Positions 31,843-42,600 of a stretch of DNA of 64,000 nucleotides are shown here, in pieces. The notes beneath the pieces are model-generated. The model ran no database searches, had not been told where the DNA came from, and worked only from the letters and a program-made list of their open reading frames with translations. The first letter of the stretch is position 1. Every line of letters starts with the position of its first letter. The position numbers were made by a program, and so were the translations under genes. The DNA is taken from NCBI RefSeq assembly GCF_002056795.1, contig NZ_CP020104.1:4103001-4167000 (forward strand), given 5' to 3'. This DNA comes from Spirosoma aerolatum (GTDB lineage: Bacteria; Bacteroidota; Bacteroidia; Cytophagales; Spirosomataceae).

Positions 31843-33110
31843 CGCGACTGATAGGGGCCAAACACCCCTTTCACCACCATGTTTTCATTGGAATCATCTA
31901 AACTGATGACCTGATACGTAGCTCCACCGGGCGCTACCCGAACCACAATATGGCCCTTATCGCTCTTTAATCGATTCAGCAATTCACCAATAACCAGCTT
32001 ATTGGCTTCCAGCATATCGGTTGCAAACACATCCCGGTCACCGGGGTATATGTCCTGCGAGTACATCCGGTCCAGCACATCATGTCCGGGATGGTCGGAC
32101 GACCACACAGGTATCACAAATACACGCGGTCGAAGAGCTGCCAACAGGTTATCATTTTGCGAATCCCGATTGCCGTGATGGTCAAGAATGTGCACGTCAA
32201 CAGGGCCAACTACCTTCGAAACGGGTGTCTCGACGTCGTTCCAGGCAGGCGAACCAAATCGGACCACACCTGGCAAATCGCCCCCCGAAAAATAATCGAA
32301 TGCTCCGTAGCGAAGCCGTATGGCAATACTGCACATGTTTTCGGACGGTAGCTGCGAGTTGTTCAGGGACGAGCGGTCGGGAAAGAGTTGCCGGGTGGTC
32401 GTTCCCGTACCTGTCCATAATTCCCCATTGACAATGATGTTTCGGATCTCAAACATCTTCGCGTAGGGTGCAGGATCTTTTTTCAGGGTAATCTGATCGG
32501 CTCGACCGGGCTTGCTTCGTTCAAAAACGGTGCCTTTCTGTTTGCTTTGCCAGTCGACAAATGCCCGGTAATTGGTCATCATTGAATTGTTCTGAGGGTA
32601 AGGGTAGGCATAATCGGGCCAGCCCCGATCAATCACTTTATCGATGGGTAGATAAGCAGCCACTTGTGTGATGCCTGTTAGCACAAAATTTCCCTGTTCG
32701 GCTTTGGGCGAGATGGATGACGGACTTCCCATGTGATCGTTGTGAAAGTGGGTCAACTGGGCGTAGTTCAGCCGGGGCGTTAGCTGACTCATTGTCATTA
32801 CTTTGGTAATATAACGAGCGATCCATTCGCCTGGCTGCCGATCGGCACTGGGAACAGCCCTGGTATTTCGGGGGCTCAACGTCCGTTCGGCCGTTGGATC
32901 GAGGGCTCCGGCATCAATCAGCAGCGTTGTTCCATCGGGCAGGATGAAAAACGTAGCGTTTCCCCGACCTGTATTGATATGGTGGATATCCAGATTACCT
33001 GTCTTCCACGGAACCAGCGTTTGCCCTACGGATTGTGCATAGATGGTCAGGTTGCTTGCGTCTAACAGGACAATCAACAACCAGAAAAGAGCGCTTGCCT
33101 TCATGGTCAA
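31839..33110 (-). CDS. Secreted MBL-fold hydrolase (423 aa)
   Basis: A signal peptide (residues 1-25, ending YAQS) precedes a metallo-beta-lactamase fold: HHINTGRGNATFFILPDGTT, LLIDAGA, the metal motif THFHNDHMG and a later DHHGNRDSQNDN. This is the layout of ComEC-type MBL domains standing alone. Probably a periplasmic hydrolase; substrate unknown. Confidence 0.75.
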   Translation of the reverse strand: MTMKASALFWLLIVLLDASNLTIYAQSVGQTLVPWKTGNLDIHHINTGRGNATFFILPDGTTLLIDAGALDPTAERTLSPRNTRAVPSADRQPGEWIARYITKVMTMSQLTPRLNYAQLTHFHNDHMGSPSSISPKAEQGNFVLTGITQVAAYLPIDKVIDRGWPDYAYPYPQNNSMMTNYRAFVDWQSKQKGTVFERSKPGRADQITLKKDPAPYAKMFEIRNIIVNGELWTGTGTTTRQLFPDRSSLNNSQLPSENMCSIAIRLRYGAFDYFSGGDLPGVVRFGSPAWNDVETPVSKVVGPVDVHILDHHGNRDSQNDNLLAALRPRVFVIPVWSSDHPGHDVLDRMYSQDIYPGDRDVFATDMLEANKLVIGELLNRLKSDKGHIVVRVAPGGATYQVISLDDSNENMVVKGVFGPYQSR

Positions 33111-33448
33111 TACATGCGTAAAAAAATAAATTAAGCTGTTTAAACTTTTGTTTTTCTGGCCTGCTTTGCCCCTAAATCCCTTAAAGGGGAATTTTTTCAG
33201 CTGCGAGCAAAGTCCCCTTCAGGGGATTTAGGGGCAAAGTAGGTTCAAATAAGTACCGTGTCTATCTGGCAGAAGAAACGTTTAAACAGCTTCAGTACTT
33301 TGCCGGGTAACGAAGCCATTTCATCGTTAAAATTTACGCGTTTATCCCGCTGATTCCTGGATTGACGCTCATTTGCCAGCCTGATTGATACTGTAGTCGT
33401 AGGTTTGCCGACAGAATGTTTGTTCAGATTCTACCGAAATCATACACT
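33111..33448. other. Intergenic region with inverted repeat
   Basis: About 340 bp between divergent genes; besides the inverted repeat at 33164-33239 I see no gene. Confidence 0.5.
33164..33239. repeat. Palindromic repeat of the GCCCCTAAATCCC type
   Basis: Outer arms CTTTGCCCCTAAATCCC (33164-33180) and their complement (33223-33239) are perfect over 17 bp; inner arms AAGGGGA/TCCCCTT continue the pairing. Similar palindromes occur in many copies between genes in Bacteroidota genomes, from general knowledge. Probably a non-coding mobile or REP-like repeat. Confidence 0.7.
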
Positions 33449-33913
33449 ATGGCTGAAACACTGCTCATCCTGTTTATCCTCAACCTAGGCACTGCTTTTG
33501 GGGCCGGTCTATACGAAAGCCAAATCGTTATTCCCCACTGGTTTCCTAAATCAGTCGCTGGTAACTATCAGGTCAATCCGTCTTCGATAGGCGAGTTTGA
33601 TGTTGGGCGACGCTTCTGGGCATTTGTCACCACCCTTCCTCTTACCTTACTCACGCTGGCCAATCTGGTCGTTGCCTGGCAGGCACCTCCCCACAACCGT
33701 ACTCTGTGGCTTGCCGCTGCACTCATTGCACTAATAGAGCGAATCAGCACGTTTGCTTTTTTTATTCCCACGATCATTCGGCTGCAAAACGACAAAGCAC
33801 CTGATGTCCCCAAAAACAGCCGTTTGGCAGCACTATGGATTAGCGCCAACTACCTGCGAAATGCACTCGTTCTGGTCGCCTGGATTTTAGTTTTACTAGT
33901 TATTTCTAACTAA
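33449..33913 (+). CDS. DUF1772-like four-span membrane protein (154 aa)
   Basis: Four hydrophobic segments and the order of a conserved N-terminal FGAGLYES and central FWAFVTTLPLTLL resemble DUF1772 (anthrone-oxygenase-like) proteins. I take the ATG at 33449; the upstream ATG at 33416 adds 11 residues. Function unknown. Confidence 0.55.
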   Translation: MAETLLILFILNLGTAFGAGLYESQIVIPHWFPKSVAGNYQVNPSSIGEFDVGRRFWAFVTTLPLTLLTLANLVVAWQAPPHNRTLWLAAALIALIERISTFAFFIPTIIRLQNDKAPDVPKNSRLAALWISANYLRNALVLVAWILVLLVISN

Positions 33914-33986
33914 TAGTTACTGAATGTGACTTTTAGAAAAAACAGAGTCTATTAGAATAGATGGTTTAGCACTATTCTCTTATACA

Positions 33987-34097
33987 ATGAAACGTAAACT
34001 TCTTTTACCGATCCCTGGTCCCTGGACACTCGTTTTTGCTATCTCGTTTGCCTTATTCATGCTGTTCGTAAACTTCATCTGGCACCTGTTCAGTTAA
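33987..34097 (+). CDS. Small membrane protein (36 aa)
   Basis: MKRKLLLPIPGPWTLVFAIS opens a 36-codon frame with one span and a short FIWHLFS end. Positive-inside start and clear ATG/TAA make it a plausible small gene. Function unknown. Confidence 0.45.
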   Translation: MKRKLLLPIPGPWTLVFAISFALFMLFVNFIWHLFS

Positions 34098-34167
34098 TCG
34101 TCTGACTGGGTGTAAGCTGAGTAGAAATCCGCGCATCAGGCTTATTAATGGCGAATTTCCACTCGCC

Positions 34168-34470
34168 TTACAGCATAGCCCCTTTGATTAGCAGGGCTTG
34201 ATCGACTGACTGATCTTTTAAATACAGGAACTGCGTTCGTTCGGGATCATCACGATACGATTCAAAATCGGTCTGTGCCGGAAACGTTACGATATGAATT
34301 TCATAGGGGTAACCCATTTCGGTGGCAATGATAGCCTCTCTGGCAGGTCTTGCCCGGTACACCAAAACGCCGTTGTGTCGTTGCAGCAAAGGCAAGACCT
34401 GGTCTTCAAATGAATGAAAGGTTTCTTCCTGTCCTTCATGCACGTACAGAATCTGAATGAAGTATAGCAT
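34168..34470 (-). CDS. DUF1330-like dimeric alpha/beta-barrel protein (100 aa)
   Basis: The layout YFIQILYVHEGQEETFHSFE, then VLVYRARPA and IHIVTFPAQTDFESYRDDPE is typical of DUF1330/ABM-like ferredoxin folds. No catalytic residue is clear. Single gene. Confidence 0.6.
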   Translation of the reverse strand: MLYFIQILYVHEGQEETFHSFEDQVLPLLQRHNGVLVYRARPAREAIIATEMGYPYEIHIVTFPAQTDFESYRDDPERTQFLYLKDQSVDQALLIKGAML

Positions 34471-34501
34471 CGGCTTCAGGCTAGAACTGGATTAAATACT
34501 G

Positions 34502-34552
34502 AGGCAGAGGGCACATAGAGAAACGAATATCTACTCTATGTGCCCTCTGCCT
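34502..34552. repeat. 19-bp perfect inverted repeat
   Basis: Arms at 34502-34520 and 34534-34552 (AGGCAGAGGGCACATAGAG and its complement). It lies between the aminotransferase stop and the DUF1330-like gene. It may end the aminotransferase transcript, although no T run follows. Confidence 0.6.
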
Positions 34553-34572
34553 TAAGATTGTCTAACTCATTT

Positions 34573-35838
34573 TTATTTTCGACGGCTTTCCAGGAAATGC
34601 TCAATCCGGTCAATGGCCAGATTTAGTTCATCGATGGTAGGCAGGCATACAATTCGGAAGTGGTCGTTATGCGTATAATTAAATCCGTTACCCGACACAA
34701 CCAGCACTTTCTGTTCAGTCAGCAGATTCAGGACAAAATCGTCATCATCTTCCAGATGGAACTGGCTGAGGTCGATTTTCGGAAAAATATATAAAGCCCC
34801 CTTAGGTTTCACGCAGGAAATACCGGGTATGGCAATCATACGCTCGTAGGCAAGCATCATCTGTTTATAGAGCCGCCCGGTGGGCATCACCAGATCATTG
34901 ATACTCTGATAACCGCCCAACGCCGTTTGAATTGCAAACTGAGTGGGAACGTTGGCACAGAGCCGCATACTCGCCAGCAACGTCAGTCCTTCGATATAGG
35001 ACTTGGCCCGTTGCCGAGCCCCACTCAATATCATCCAGCCGCCCCGAAAGCCAGCCGCCCGGTAGTTTTTCGACAGCCCACCCATCGTGATACACAGGGT
35101 ATCGTGTACCATCTTGGAAATCGGATAATGAACCGCTCCGTTATAGAGAATGCGGTCGTAGATCTCATCCGAAAAAACAATCAATTTATGCCGTTCGGCG
35201 ATTCGGGCAATTCCTTCCAACGTTGCCTTGTCATACACAGCGCCCGTCGGATTGTTGGGGTTTATGACAACTACAGCTCGCGTACGTGGAGTAATTTTAC
35301 GCTCCAGATCACGCAGATCGGGGTTCCAGTCCGACGCTTCGTCGCAGATGTAATGAACAGGCTTCCCTCCACAGAAAGCTACAGAAGCCGTCCAGAGCGG
35401 GTAATCGGGCGATGGAACCAGCACTTCGTCACCTTCATTGAGCAGGGCCTGCATGGAGAGCATGATCAACTCACTAACCCCGTTGCCGATGTAGATATCG
35501 TTGATCGTAATCCCTTGCATACCGATGTTCTGGGTATGGTGCATGACCGCCTTCCGGGCCGCAAACAACCCACGCGAATCGGCATATCCCTGTGCATTAC
35601 GGATATTGAGGATAATATCATGGACAATTTCGTCGGGCGCATCGAAGCCGAACGTGGCCGGATTCCCAATATTCAGACTGATGATCTTATATCCCTGGCT
35701 TTCCAGTTCCAGCGATTTCTCATAAATAGGGCCCCGAATGTCGTATTTTAAATGGGTAAGCCGATCACTTTTCAGTATTTCCATTCCAGGTACTTCTACT
35801 TCCTCAGGTATTTCGAGGTCAATGCTGTCTAATTCCAT
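34573..35838 (-). CDS. PLP-dependent aminotransferase, AlaA-like (421 aa)
   Basis: Fold type I class I/II aminotransferase: NPNNPTGAVY (PLP-binding loop), SDEIYD with the pyridine-contacting Asp, and the Schiff-base Lys in GGLSKNYRAAGFRGGWM. The SKxYRxAGFRxGW form and length match alanine-forming AlaA of E. coli (405 aa). Transfers amino groups from glutamate to pyruvate; the precise substrate here is inferred. Confidence 0.8.
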   Translation of the reverse strand: MELDSIDLEIPEEVEVPGMEILKSDRLTHLKYDIRGPIYEKSLELESQGYKIISLNIGNPATFGFDAPDEIVHDIILNIRNAQGYADSRGLFAARKAVMHHTQNIGMQGITINDIYIGNGVSELIMLSMQALLNEGDEVLVPSPDYPLWTASVAFCGGKPVHYICDEASDWNPDLRDLERKITPRTRAVVVINPNNPTGAVYDKATLEGIARIAERHKLIVFSDEIYDRILYNGAVHYPISKMVHDTLCITMGGLSKNYRAAGFRGGWMILSGARQRAKSYIEGLTLLASMRLCANVPTQFAIQTALGGYQSINDLVMPTGRLYKQMMLAYERMIAIPGISCVKPKGALYIFPKIDLSQFHLEDDDDFVLNLLTEQKVLVVSGNGFNYTHNDHFRIVCLPTIDELNLAIDRIEHFLESRRK

Positions 35839-35960
35839 CCTGCAAAAGTACAGAAACTATCGAGTAAAATCAGTGGCTAATCAGGCCGTTACCAAAATAA
35901 TCTATTCATATTTAGAGCCAATACCCATCTTTCACAAAACGTTTGGGAAGTGTAAACAAA

Positions 35961-35992
35961 AATCACCGCAAACCAACCAGTTTGCGGTGATT
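35961..35992 (-). terminator. Intrinsic terminator of the FAD oxidoreductase gene
   Basis: A 13-bp stem (AATCACCGCAAAC and complement at 35980-35992) with 6-nt loop is followed by TTTTTG on the minus strand, 25 nt after the stop at 36017. Confidence 0.8.
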
Positions 35993-36016
35993 ACTACCAA
36001 CCTATCGTATGCATTA

Positions 36017-38017
36017 TTACCTATTGGGCACAAACAGTACAGCATCAGCGACAATGACCCCATCGGCGCCCTGGGTAGATACTTCGACGTAGTTTTTCTG
36101 ACCGGGCGATAAGGAATAGTCACCTAACGACACCCACTCTCCGGCTGTTTGCCCTTCTACCCGAATATCGGCTTCGCGGATAGTGATTGCTTTCGGCTGT
36201 TTGCCATCCGAAACAGTAATGTGTGTGTTTGCCGATGCACCCGCCAGCTTTGGAAAATACAGGTAAACTCGGTACGAACCCGCTTTGGTCACATCAGGGG
36301 TGAAGCGCATGGTTTTCGTGGCTCCATCGGCGGTTGTCGAGAAAAAGCTGAGACCATATGCCCCCTTGTTATCGCGCTTCCAATCACCGGTATGGGTTAC
36401 ATGGGCGGCATCATCATTATCGACCAGAATTTCGGGTGTGCTGCCATCGGCCAATGGATTGGTTTTGAGTACCTGCTGTAGTTTCTTCACGTCAATAGCC
36501 TGTACCGATGTGTTGCCGTCAATAGCCATGCTGGCGGCAATGGCCGACGACTGAGCCAGTACCATAAACACCGGCTCCATCCGAATCGATCCGTAGGCGA
36601 TGTGACTGGCCGATAGACAAACCGGTACGAGCAGGTTTTTACATTCGGTGGCTTTCGGCACTAAACAACGGTAGGCAATCGGATAGGGCGGAAACCCACC
36701 CACCTGCACATCGCCTTCGTTCTTCACCATTTTTACGCCATTTTTTTCGATGACAATCCGCTGGCAATTGTGCGAGTCCATGGTATAGGCCGCCATACCT
36801 ACGCCATCCTGAACCACTTCGCGGCCCTGACAGTTTGCCTGCGTCATGACATACTCACCAATCATTCGCCGGGCCTCGCGTACATACATCTGGGTCGACC
36901 AGTTTCCCGTGTCGGTATATTCATCTTTTGGATAACCAAGTTTGAGCATTTCGGCCTGAATATCCTTACGCATCCGGGGATCGTGCCCAATAAAATAGAG
37001 CAGTCCTTTATTGTAGAGTTCATGCTGTTTCTGAATCTCTGCCCGACGCGCATAACTCCCTTCCGGATACTCGTAGTTCATCCCGATCATGTCCGTCGAA
37101 AACGGGCCGTTGTTATTAATGTCGGTCTTATGATTGGGCATCCAGTCGGGCTTAATAATTGTGTTGAAGGCTAGTTTCGGATTTTTGTCGATAGCCCGTA
37201 ACAGCAACTCATACCGGGTCGAATCGTATCCTTCGGGCCGGGTAATGGGAATCATATTGGCCGGATCGTTGGTGAGGCATATCCGGAAGTTATACGTCTG
37301 CACCTGTTTATTGCCACTGCCAATCGGCTGTAATAGCGCCGGACTAATACCCCATAACAAACCACTTTCGGGCTTTCCGGGAATTTTGTATGGATCAACA
37401 CCATCAACAAACTGATGTTTATCCAGCAGTTGAACGCCGTTATAGGTTTCGTTGTAGGTCTTATTATCTTCCCGTCCAACAGTGTAGCTAACGCCTGCTT
37501 TGGCCATCAGATCGCCTTCGTAAGTGCAATCCAGAAACATTTTTGCCTGAATCACCCGGTTTCCTCCCCCACCCGTCGACGGTTCGATTGTGATGCTTTG
37601 AATGCGATCTCCCTGTTTTTTTGCCGATGCCAGTCGATGGTTATACAATACATTTACGTCGGCGCGTTTGATGTATTCTTTAAACAGGTCCTCTGCTACG
37701 TGGGGCTCAAAAATCCACTGTTCAAACTTGCCGTAGTGTTTGCCAATACGGCGGTAATAATCGCGGGCAATACCAGAGATGGCAAATTTGTTACCAATGT
37801 CGGTATAGCCCAGGCCACCGGATGTCAGCCCGCCCAGATGACGGCCGGGTTCGATCAGAATCACCGACTTACCCATTTTCTTAGCTGTATAGGCGGCCAT
37901 AACCCCTGCCGATGAGCCGCCATATACACAGACATCGACCGTTAATGGACTGGTTTGAGCACTAAGTTTTGTACAGAGTACAGAGAAACAGGCAATTAGA
38001 AGAAGCAGTTTTTTCAT
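36017..38017 (-). CDS. Secreted FAD-dependent oxidoreductase (666 aa)
   Basis: A signal peptide (MKKLLLLIACFSVLCTKLSA) precedes a Rossmann FAD motif (VCVYGGSSAGVMAAYTAKK) and GRHLGGLTSGGLGYTD, typical of the FAD_oxidored family. The last 120 residues look like a golvesin/xanthan-lyase-type beta-domain (FTPDVTKAGSYRVYLYF). I start at 38017 so that the signal peptide is at the N-terminus. It is the last gene of the SusCD locus, so it probably acts on the sugar taken up there; substrate unknown. Confidence 0.8.
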   Translation of the reverse strand: MKKLLLLIACFSVLCTKLSAQTSPLTVDVCVYGGSSAGVMAAYTAKKMGKSVILIEPGRHLGGLTSGGLGYTDIGNKFAISGIARDYYRRIGKHYGKFEQWIFEPHVAEDLFKEYIKRADVNVLYNHRLASAKKQGDRIQSITIEPSTGGGGNRVIQAKMFLDCTYEGDLMAKAGVSYTVGREDNKTYNETYNGVQLLDKHQFVDGVDPYKIPGKPESGLLWGISPALLQPIGSGNKQVQTYNFRICLTNDPANMIPITRPEGYDSTRYELLLRAIDKNPKLAFNTIIKPDWMPNHKTDINNNGPFSTDMIGMNYEYPEGSYARRAEIQKQHELYNKGLLYFIGHDPRMRKDIQAEMLKLGYPKDEYTDTGNWSTQMYVREARRMIGEYVMTQANCQGREVVQDGVGMAAYTMDSHNCQRIVIEKNGVKMVKNEGDVQVGGFPPYPIAYRCLVPKATECKNLLVPVCLSASHIAYGSIRMEPVFMVLAQSSAIAASMAIDGNTSVQAIDVKKLQQVLKTNPLADGSTPEILVDNDDAAHVTHTGDWKRDNKGAYGLSFFSTTADGATKTMRFTPDVTKAGSYRVYLYFPKLAGASANTHITVSDGKQPKAITIREADIRVEGQTAGEWVSLGDYSLSPGQKNYVEVSTQGADGVIVADAVLFVPNR

Positions 38018-38112
38018 AAGGAATGGAAACAAATTGGCAGACACCTATACCCAAAGAAATTTATTGCGTTGCCCTACCCTCAAAGGCATGTCATTAGCCA
38101 TTCTATTGTCAG

Positions 38113-38180
38113 GGATGGTCACTCAATGGTCATTGATTTATTAACATAATGACTACCAATGACCATTGAGTGGCCATCCC
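38113..38180. repeat. 24-bp inverted repeat between SusD and FAD oxidoreductase genes
   Basis: Arms 38113-38136 and 38157-38180 match with one mismatch (GGGATGGTCACTCAATGGTC versus its complement). It could attenuate transcription between the transport genes and the oxidoreductase. Confidence 0.6.
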
Positions 38181-38189
38181 CGATCTATG

Positions 38190-39662
38190 TCAATAGCCAG
38201 GATTTTGGGTGAGTTGAGGGTTTACATCGCGTTCGGTTTGAGGGATCGGGTACAGATAATGATGTTCATCGATCAGGATGCTGGGATTTTGGGCTTTCAT
38301 GGCAGCGATAAGCCGTTTGGTACGGACCAGATCATACCAGCGATGCCCTTCAAAAGCCAGCTCCAGCCGCCGTTCGAGCAGCAAACTATCCCGAAACTGA
38401 GCCTGACTTAGGTTCGCCGTTAAATTGGGTAAACCCGCCCGGTTCCGAATCCGGTTTATATTGGCGTAGGCATCCGTATTGTTGGCTCCCTGTTCGTTGA
38501 GGGCTTCGGCATACATCAACAGCACGTCGGGATACCGGATGATCGGGAAATTATTACCCCCATCGCCGTTGGCCGTAGCCGAAGGGTCAAGGTATTTATA
38601 CACATAACAGGGGAATAAAACACTGGAAGGGGCCGCTGGAGCCGTGGTTGCCGAATAGAGTTTTAACGTAACGTTTCGGCGTTTGTCGTCGGCCCGGTAG
38701 GCTTTGTACAGGTTTTCGGTCGGAGGATCGTCACCGAAGCCAGCCACCCCATTCACCCGATCGAAATTGGGCCGCATATACCCCTGCATCCAGCTTCCTT
38801 CGTTGAATCCTCCACTGAGTGCCTGCATTTCAAAGACAGCCTCTTTCCCGTTTTTATTAGCAATCAGAAAGGCATCGGCAAAATTGGCCCATAAATCATA
38901 CGTACCCAGATCAATAACTTCCTTCGCTTTGGCCGATGCTTTTGCCCATTCCTGACGAGTCAGATATACTTTTGCCAGAAACGCCTTGGCAGCTCCTTTA
39001 GTAGCTCGTCCTTTATCAGCCGTCGAATAGGAAGTCGGGAGAATAGTCTCTGCTTCAGTAAAGTCCTGGATAATCAGCGTATACACATCATCGACCGATG
39101 CCCGGGCTACATTGAGATTGTCCAGCGATGTCGTTTCGGTGGTAATCAACGGCACCCCACCAAACAAACGGACTAAGGTAAAATAATAAAACCCCCGCAT
39201 GAATTTGGCCTCCGCAATGAAACGGGCCTTCGTGGTTTCGTCCATGGCGATCGCTGGCACCCGGCCAATAACGGCATTCGCCCGGTTTATGGCCTGATAT
39301 ACGGTTGACCAGATCGATTGAAACGTTGCCGTTGCCGGGGTAAATGTAAACTTATCCAGGTCGTTTTTGGGCTGATTGGCAGTCGATCGCCCGTTGCCCC
39401 ATTCGGCATCGTCGGTTGCCTGGTCCTGTAAAATCCACATGACCTGAGCATACATATTCGCATTGTTCAGCGGATCGTACACGGCGCTGACAGCGGCTTT
39501 GGCATCGTCAGCATTTTTGTAAAAATTCGTGGGGGTAAAGTTCGATTCTGGTTTCTGGTCCAGCACCTCGCAAGCCGTTAAGGTAATGAGCGGAAGAACG
39601 AAAGCGAGAAATCGCGAATATTTTCGCCAACAACTGGCCATCCATTTTGTCGATAAGTTCAT
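38190..39662 (-). CDS. SusD/RagB outer-membrane glycan-binding lipoprotein (490 aa)
   Basis: A lipoprotein leader (VLPLITLTAC, Cys about 31) precedes the SusD fold: N-terminal TPR-like helices (NANMYAQVMWILQDQATDDAE, KFMRGFYYFTLVRLFGGVPL) and the C-terminal ALNEQG, INRIRNRAGLPNL and LLLERRLELAFEGHRWYDLVR motifs. It binds the substrate at the cell surface for the SusC partner encoded 18 nt upstream. Confidence 0.95.
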   Translation of the reverse strand: MNLSTKWMASCWRKYSRFLAFVLPLITLTACEVLDQKPESNFTPTNFYKNADDAKAAVSAVYDPLNNANMYAQVMWILQDQATDDAEWGNGRSTANQPKNDLDKFTFTPATATFQSIWSTVYQAINRANAVIGRVPAIAMDETTKARFIAEAKFMRGFYYFTLVRLFGGVPLITTETTSLDNLNVARASVDDVYTLIIQDFTEAETILPTSYSTADKGRATKGAAKAFLAKVYLTRQEWAKASAKAKEVIDLGTYDLWANFADAFLIANKNGKEAVFEMQALSGGFNEGSWMQGYMRPNFDRVNGVAGFGDDPPTENLYKAYRADDKRRNVTLKLYSATTAPAAPSSVLFPCYVYKYLDPSATANGDGGNNFPIIRYPDVLLMYAEALNEQGANNTDAYANINRIRNRAGLPNLTANLSQAQFRDSLLLERRLELAFEGHRWYDLVRTKRLIAAMKAQNPSILIDEHHYLYPIPQTERDVNPQLTQNPGY

Positions 39663-39680
39663 ACTTGTAAGATGTTTTGA

Positions 39681-42600
39681 TTAGAAACCGACATTTAATC
39701 CAAACAGAATCGTTTTAGCCGCCGGGTAGCTGGCATAATCAAACCCCTGGCTACGGCTATCCTGCCCGAATCGGTTTACTTCGGGATCATACCCTGAGTA
39801 ATTGGTCCAGGTTAAGTAGTTTTGTGCGGTTACGTACACCCGCAGCGACTGGATTTTCAACGATTTTAGTACAGTATTCGGCAGGTTATAGGCCAGTTGT
39901 ATATTTTTCAATCGCAGATACGAGCCATCTTCGATTTGCCGGGTCGAGACGCGGTTGGCCGGTCGTGTAGTCGATGCCCGTGGAATATCGGTATTCGTGT
40001 TGGTGGGTGTCCATCGATTCAGCATGTCCCGATCCTGATTAGTGGTTGCATTCAGGTACTCCAGCTCGTACCGATTGGCATTGAGGATGTTGTTACCATA
40101 AACGCCCTGAAAAAAGGCCGTTAGCTCCACCCCTTTGTACGAAAACGTATTGCTGATCCCGCCAATGAATTTAGGTTGTGCCCGACCAATGATCGTCCGG
40201 TCGTTGTCGTCAATTTTCTTGTCGCCGTTCAGATCCAGGTATTTACGATCGCCGGGTTTACGTGCCTGTGGATCGCTCAACGCGGCCAGTTCATCGGTGG
40301 TCTGATACAGCCCGTTCGTCACATAGCCATAAAAGGTTCCCAGGGGCTCGCCTACCCGGATGATTCCCGAGTTGAGGTTTTGCCCAATGTTCGCCACCTG
40401 TCCGGCAAAAATCTGGGGCACACCACCGATGTCCAGTACTTTATTGCGGTTGAGTGAGAAATTCAGGTCGGTCCGCCATTTGAAGGGCCCGTCGAGGTTG
40501 TAGGACGACAAGCCAAGTTCAATGCCTTTATTTTCTACTTTTCCAAGATTTTTGATCGCACTTGAAAAGCCCGACGTACTGGGTATAGTCACGTTCAGCA
40601 GTAAATCTTTGGTACGTTTCACATAGAAATCAGCGGTCATGGTAATCCGGTTGTTCAGCAATCCCAGATCAAGTCCCATATCGGCCTGAGTAGTAGTTTC
40701 CCAGGATAAATCGGGGTTGGCGATCTGACCGGGGCCAAGACCGGTTGAAACTGCGTTGCCGAACACATAATTCTGCGTCCCGAGCAGAGAGTAAGCCGGG
40801 TAGTTGCCGATACCATCCTGATTGCCTGTCAAGCCATAGGTGGCCCGAACTTTAAGATCGCTGATGGCTGATACACCTTTCAAAAATGCTTCTTCAGAAA
40901 CACGCCAGGCTAAAGCCGCCGACGGAAAATAGCCATACTGTTTGTTGGCCCCAAAGCGGGAAGAGCCATCTGCCCGGAACGAGGCCGTAAGCAGGTATTT
41001 ATCTTTGTAGCTATAGTTAATTCGGGCCAGATATGATTGCAGCCCCCAGGTACCAACACCCGAACTGGGGGTTAGCGGCACCGAACCCGAACCCAGATTA
41101 CTCGAACCCAGGTTGTCGTTCACGAAGTTACGGGCCGAAGCCGTATTACTCTCAGTCCGGTTGGCCTGTTGGGTATATCCCAGCAGGGCGGTGATGTTGT
41201 GTATCGTATTAAACGTACGGGTGTAGGTCAACAGGTTTTCATTCAGCCAGGTCATGGATTGGCTGTTGAACAGCGAAGCCGCTCCACCCTGGGCTAGTCC
41301 ACTGGATACCGACCGGGGCAGGTACGAATCCTGCTTCTGCAAAACGCCATCAATCCCAAGCGATACACGCAGGTTTAGTCCACTGATAATCTGATAGTCG
41401 CCAAATACGCTACCAAACACCCGGTTGGCTGTATTGCGGTTTTTACTGTCGTTTGCCAAGGCAACCGGATTATCGGCAGTAAAGGCCAGAGCAGGGTCCG
41501 TAATCAGGTAATTACCATCAGCCCCCCGGATGGGCAAAATGGGAGGAAACTGTAGAGCAGCCATCGTTACTAGTCCTGCACTGCCCAGATCGCCATCGGT
41601 ACGCGATTGATTCGTTAATGTACGGCTAAGGGTCAGGCTGTTACCGACCTTGATTTTTTCGGTCAGTTTCCGATCCAGGTTCACCCGAAACGAATACCGT
41701 TCAAAGTCGGAGTTGACCACAATCCCGTTCTGTTTGAAATACCCGCCCGAAAGCGCATACTGCGTTCGTTCGTCACCCCCACTCATCGAGAGCTGATAAT
41801 TCGCCATGGGGGCCTGCCGAAAAATCTGATCCTGCCAGTCGGTGCCTTCACCAAACGCATCAACCTGGGCCTGGGTGTATATGGCCGGCCGGCCTTCGTT
41901 GGTATTGGCATCGTTTACAAACTGAGCGTATTCCCGTGCATTCAGGACTGGATATTTCCGCCGAACATTCTGAATACCGTAATAAACATCCAGATTGACG
42001 GTCGATTTTCCCGCTTTCCCGCGCTTGGTGGTGATGATTACGACACCGTTGGCCCCTCTCGACCCGTAAATGGCCGTTGAAGATGCATCTTTCAGTACAG
42101 AAATGGATTCAATATCGCTGGGATTGAGCGTACTGAGCACATTGAAGCTCGAACCACTTCCAGCCCCGTCGTTCTTGAACGGAATGCCGTCGATGACATA
42201 CAACGGTTCGTTGTCCCCCTGAATGGAGTTACCACCCCGAATCCGAATGCTGGTGCTGCTGCCTGGAGCGCCCGAGTTCTGGGTTATCTGTACGCCAGCA
42301 GCCCGGCCCTGAATAGCCTGATCGAGCGAGGTAACGGCCACCTTACGAATTTCATCCACCGGAACGGTAGAAACCGCCCCGGTCAGATCGCTTTTCTTTA
42401 CCTGACCATACCCGACAACGACCACTTCATTCAGCGATTTGGTATCGGGCACGAGTTGCACATCGATAGTCGACTGGTTTCGTACGTCCCGCTCCTGGCT
42501 GATATACCCAACGAAACTGAATACCAGGATTATAGCATTGCCCCGGTCATTGGGTACGGTCAGGCTGTAACGCCCCTGAGCGTCGGTTGTCGTGCCGCGT

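Noticed and set aside
34927..35751. Plus-strand open frame of 274 codons
   Set aside because: It is opposite the clear aminotransferase gene and has no recognisable domain.
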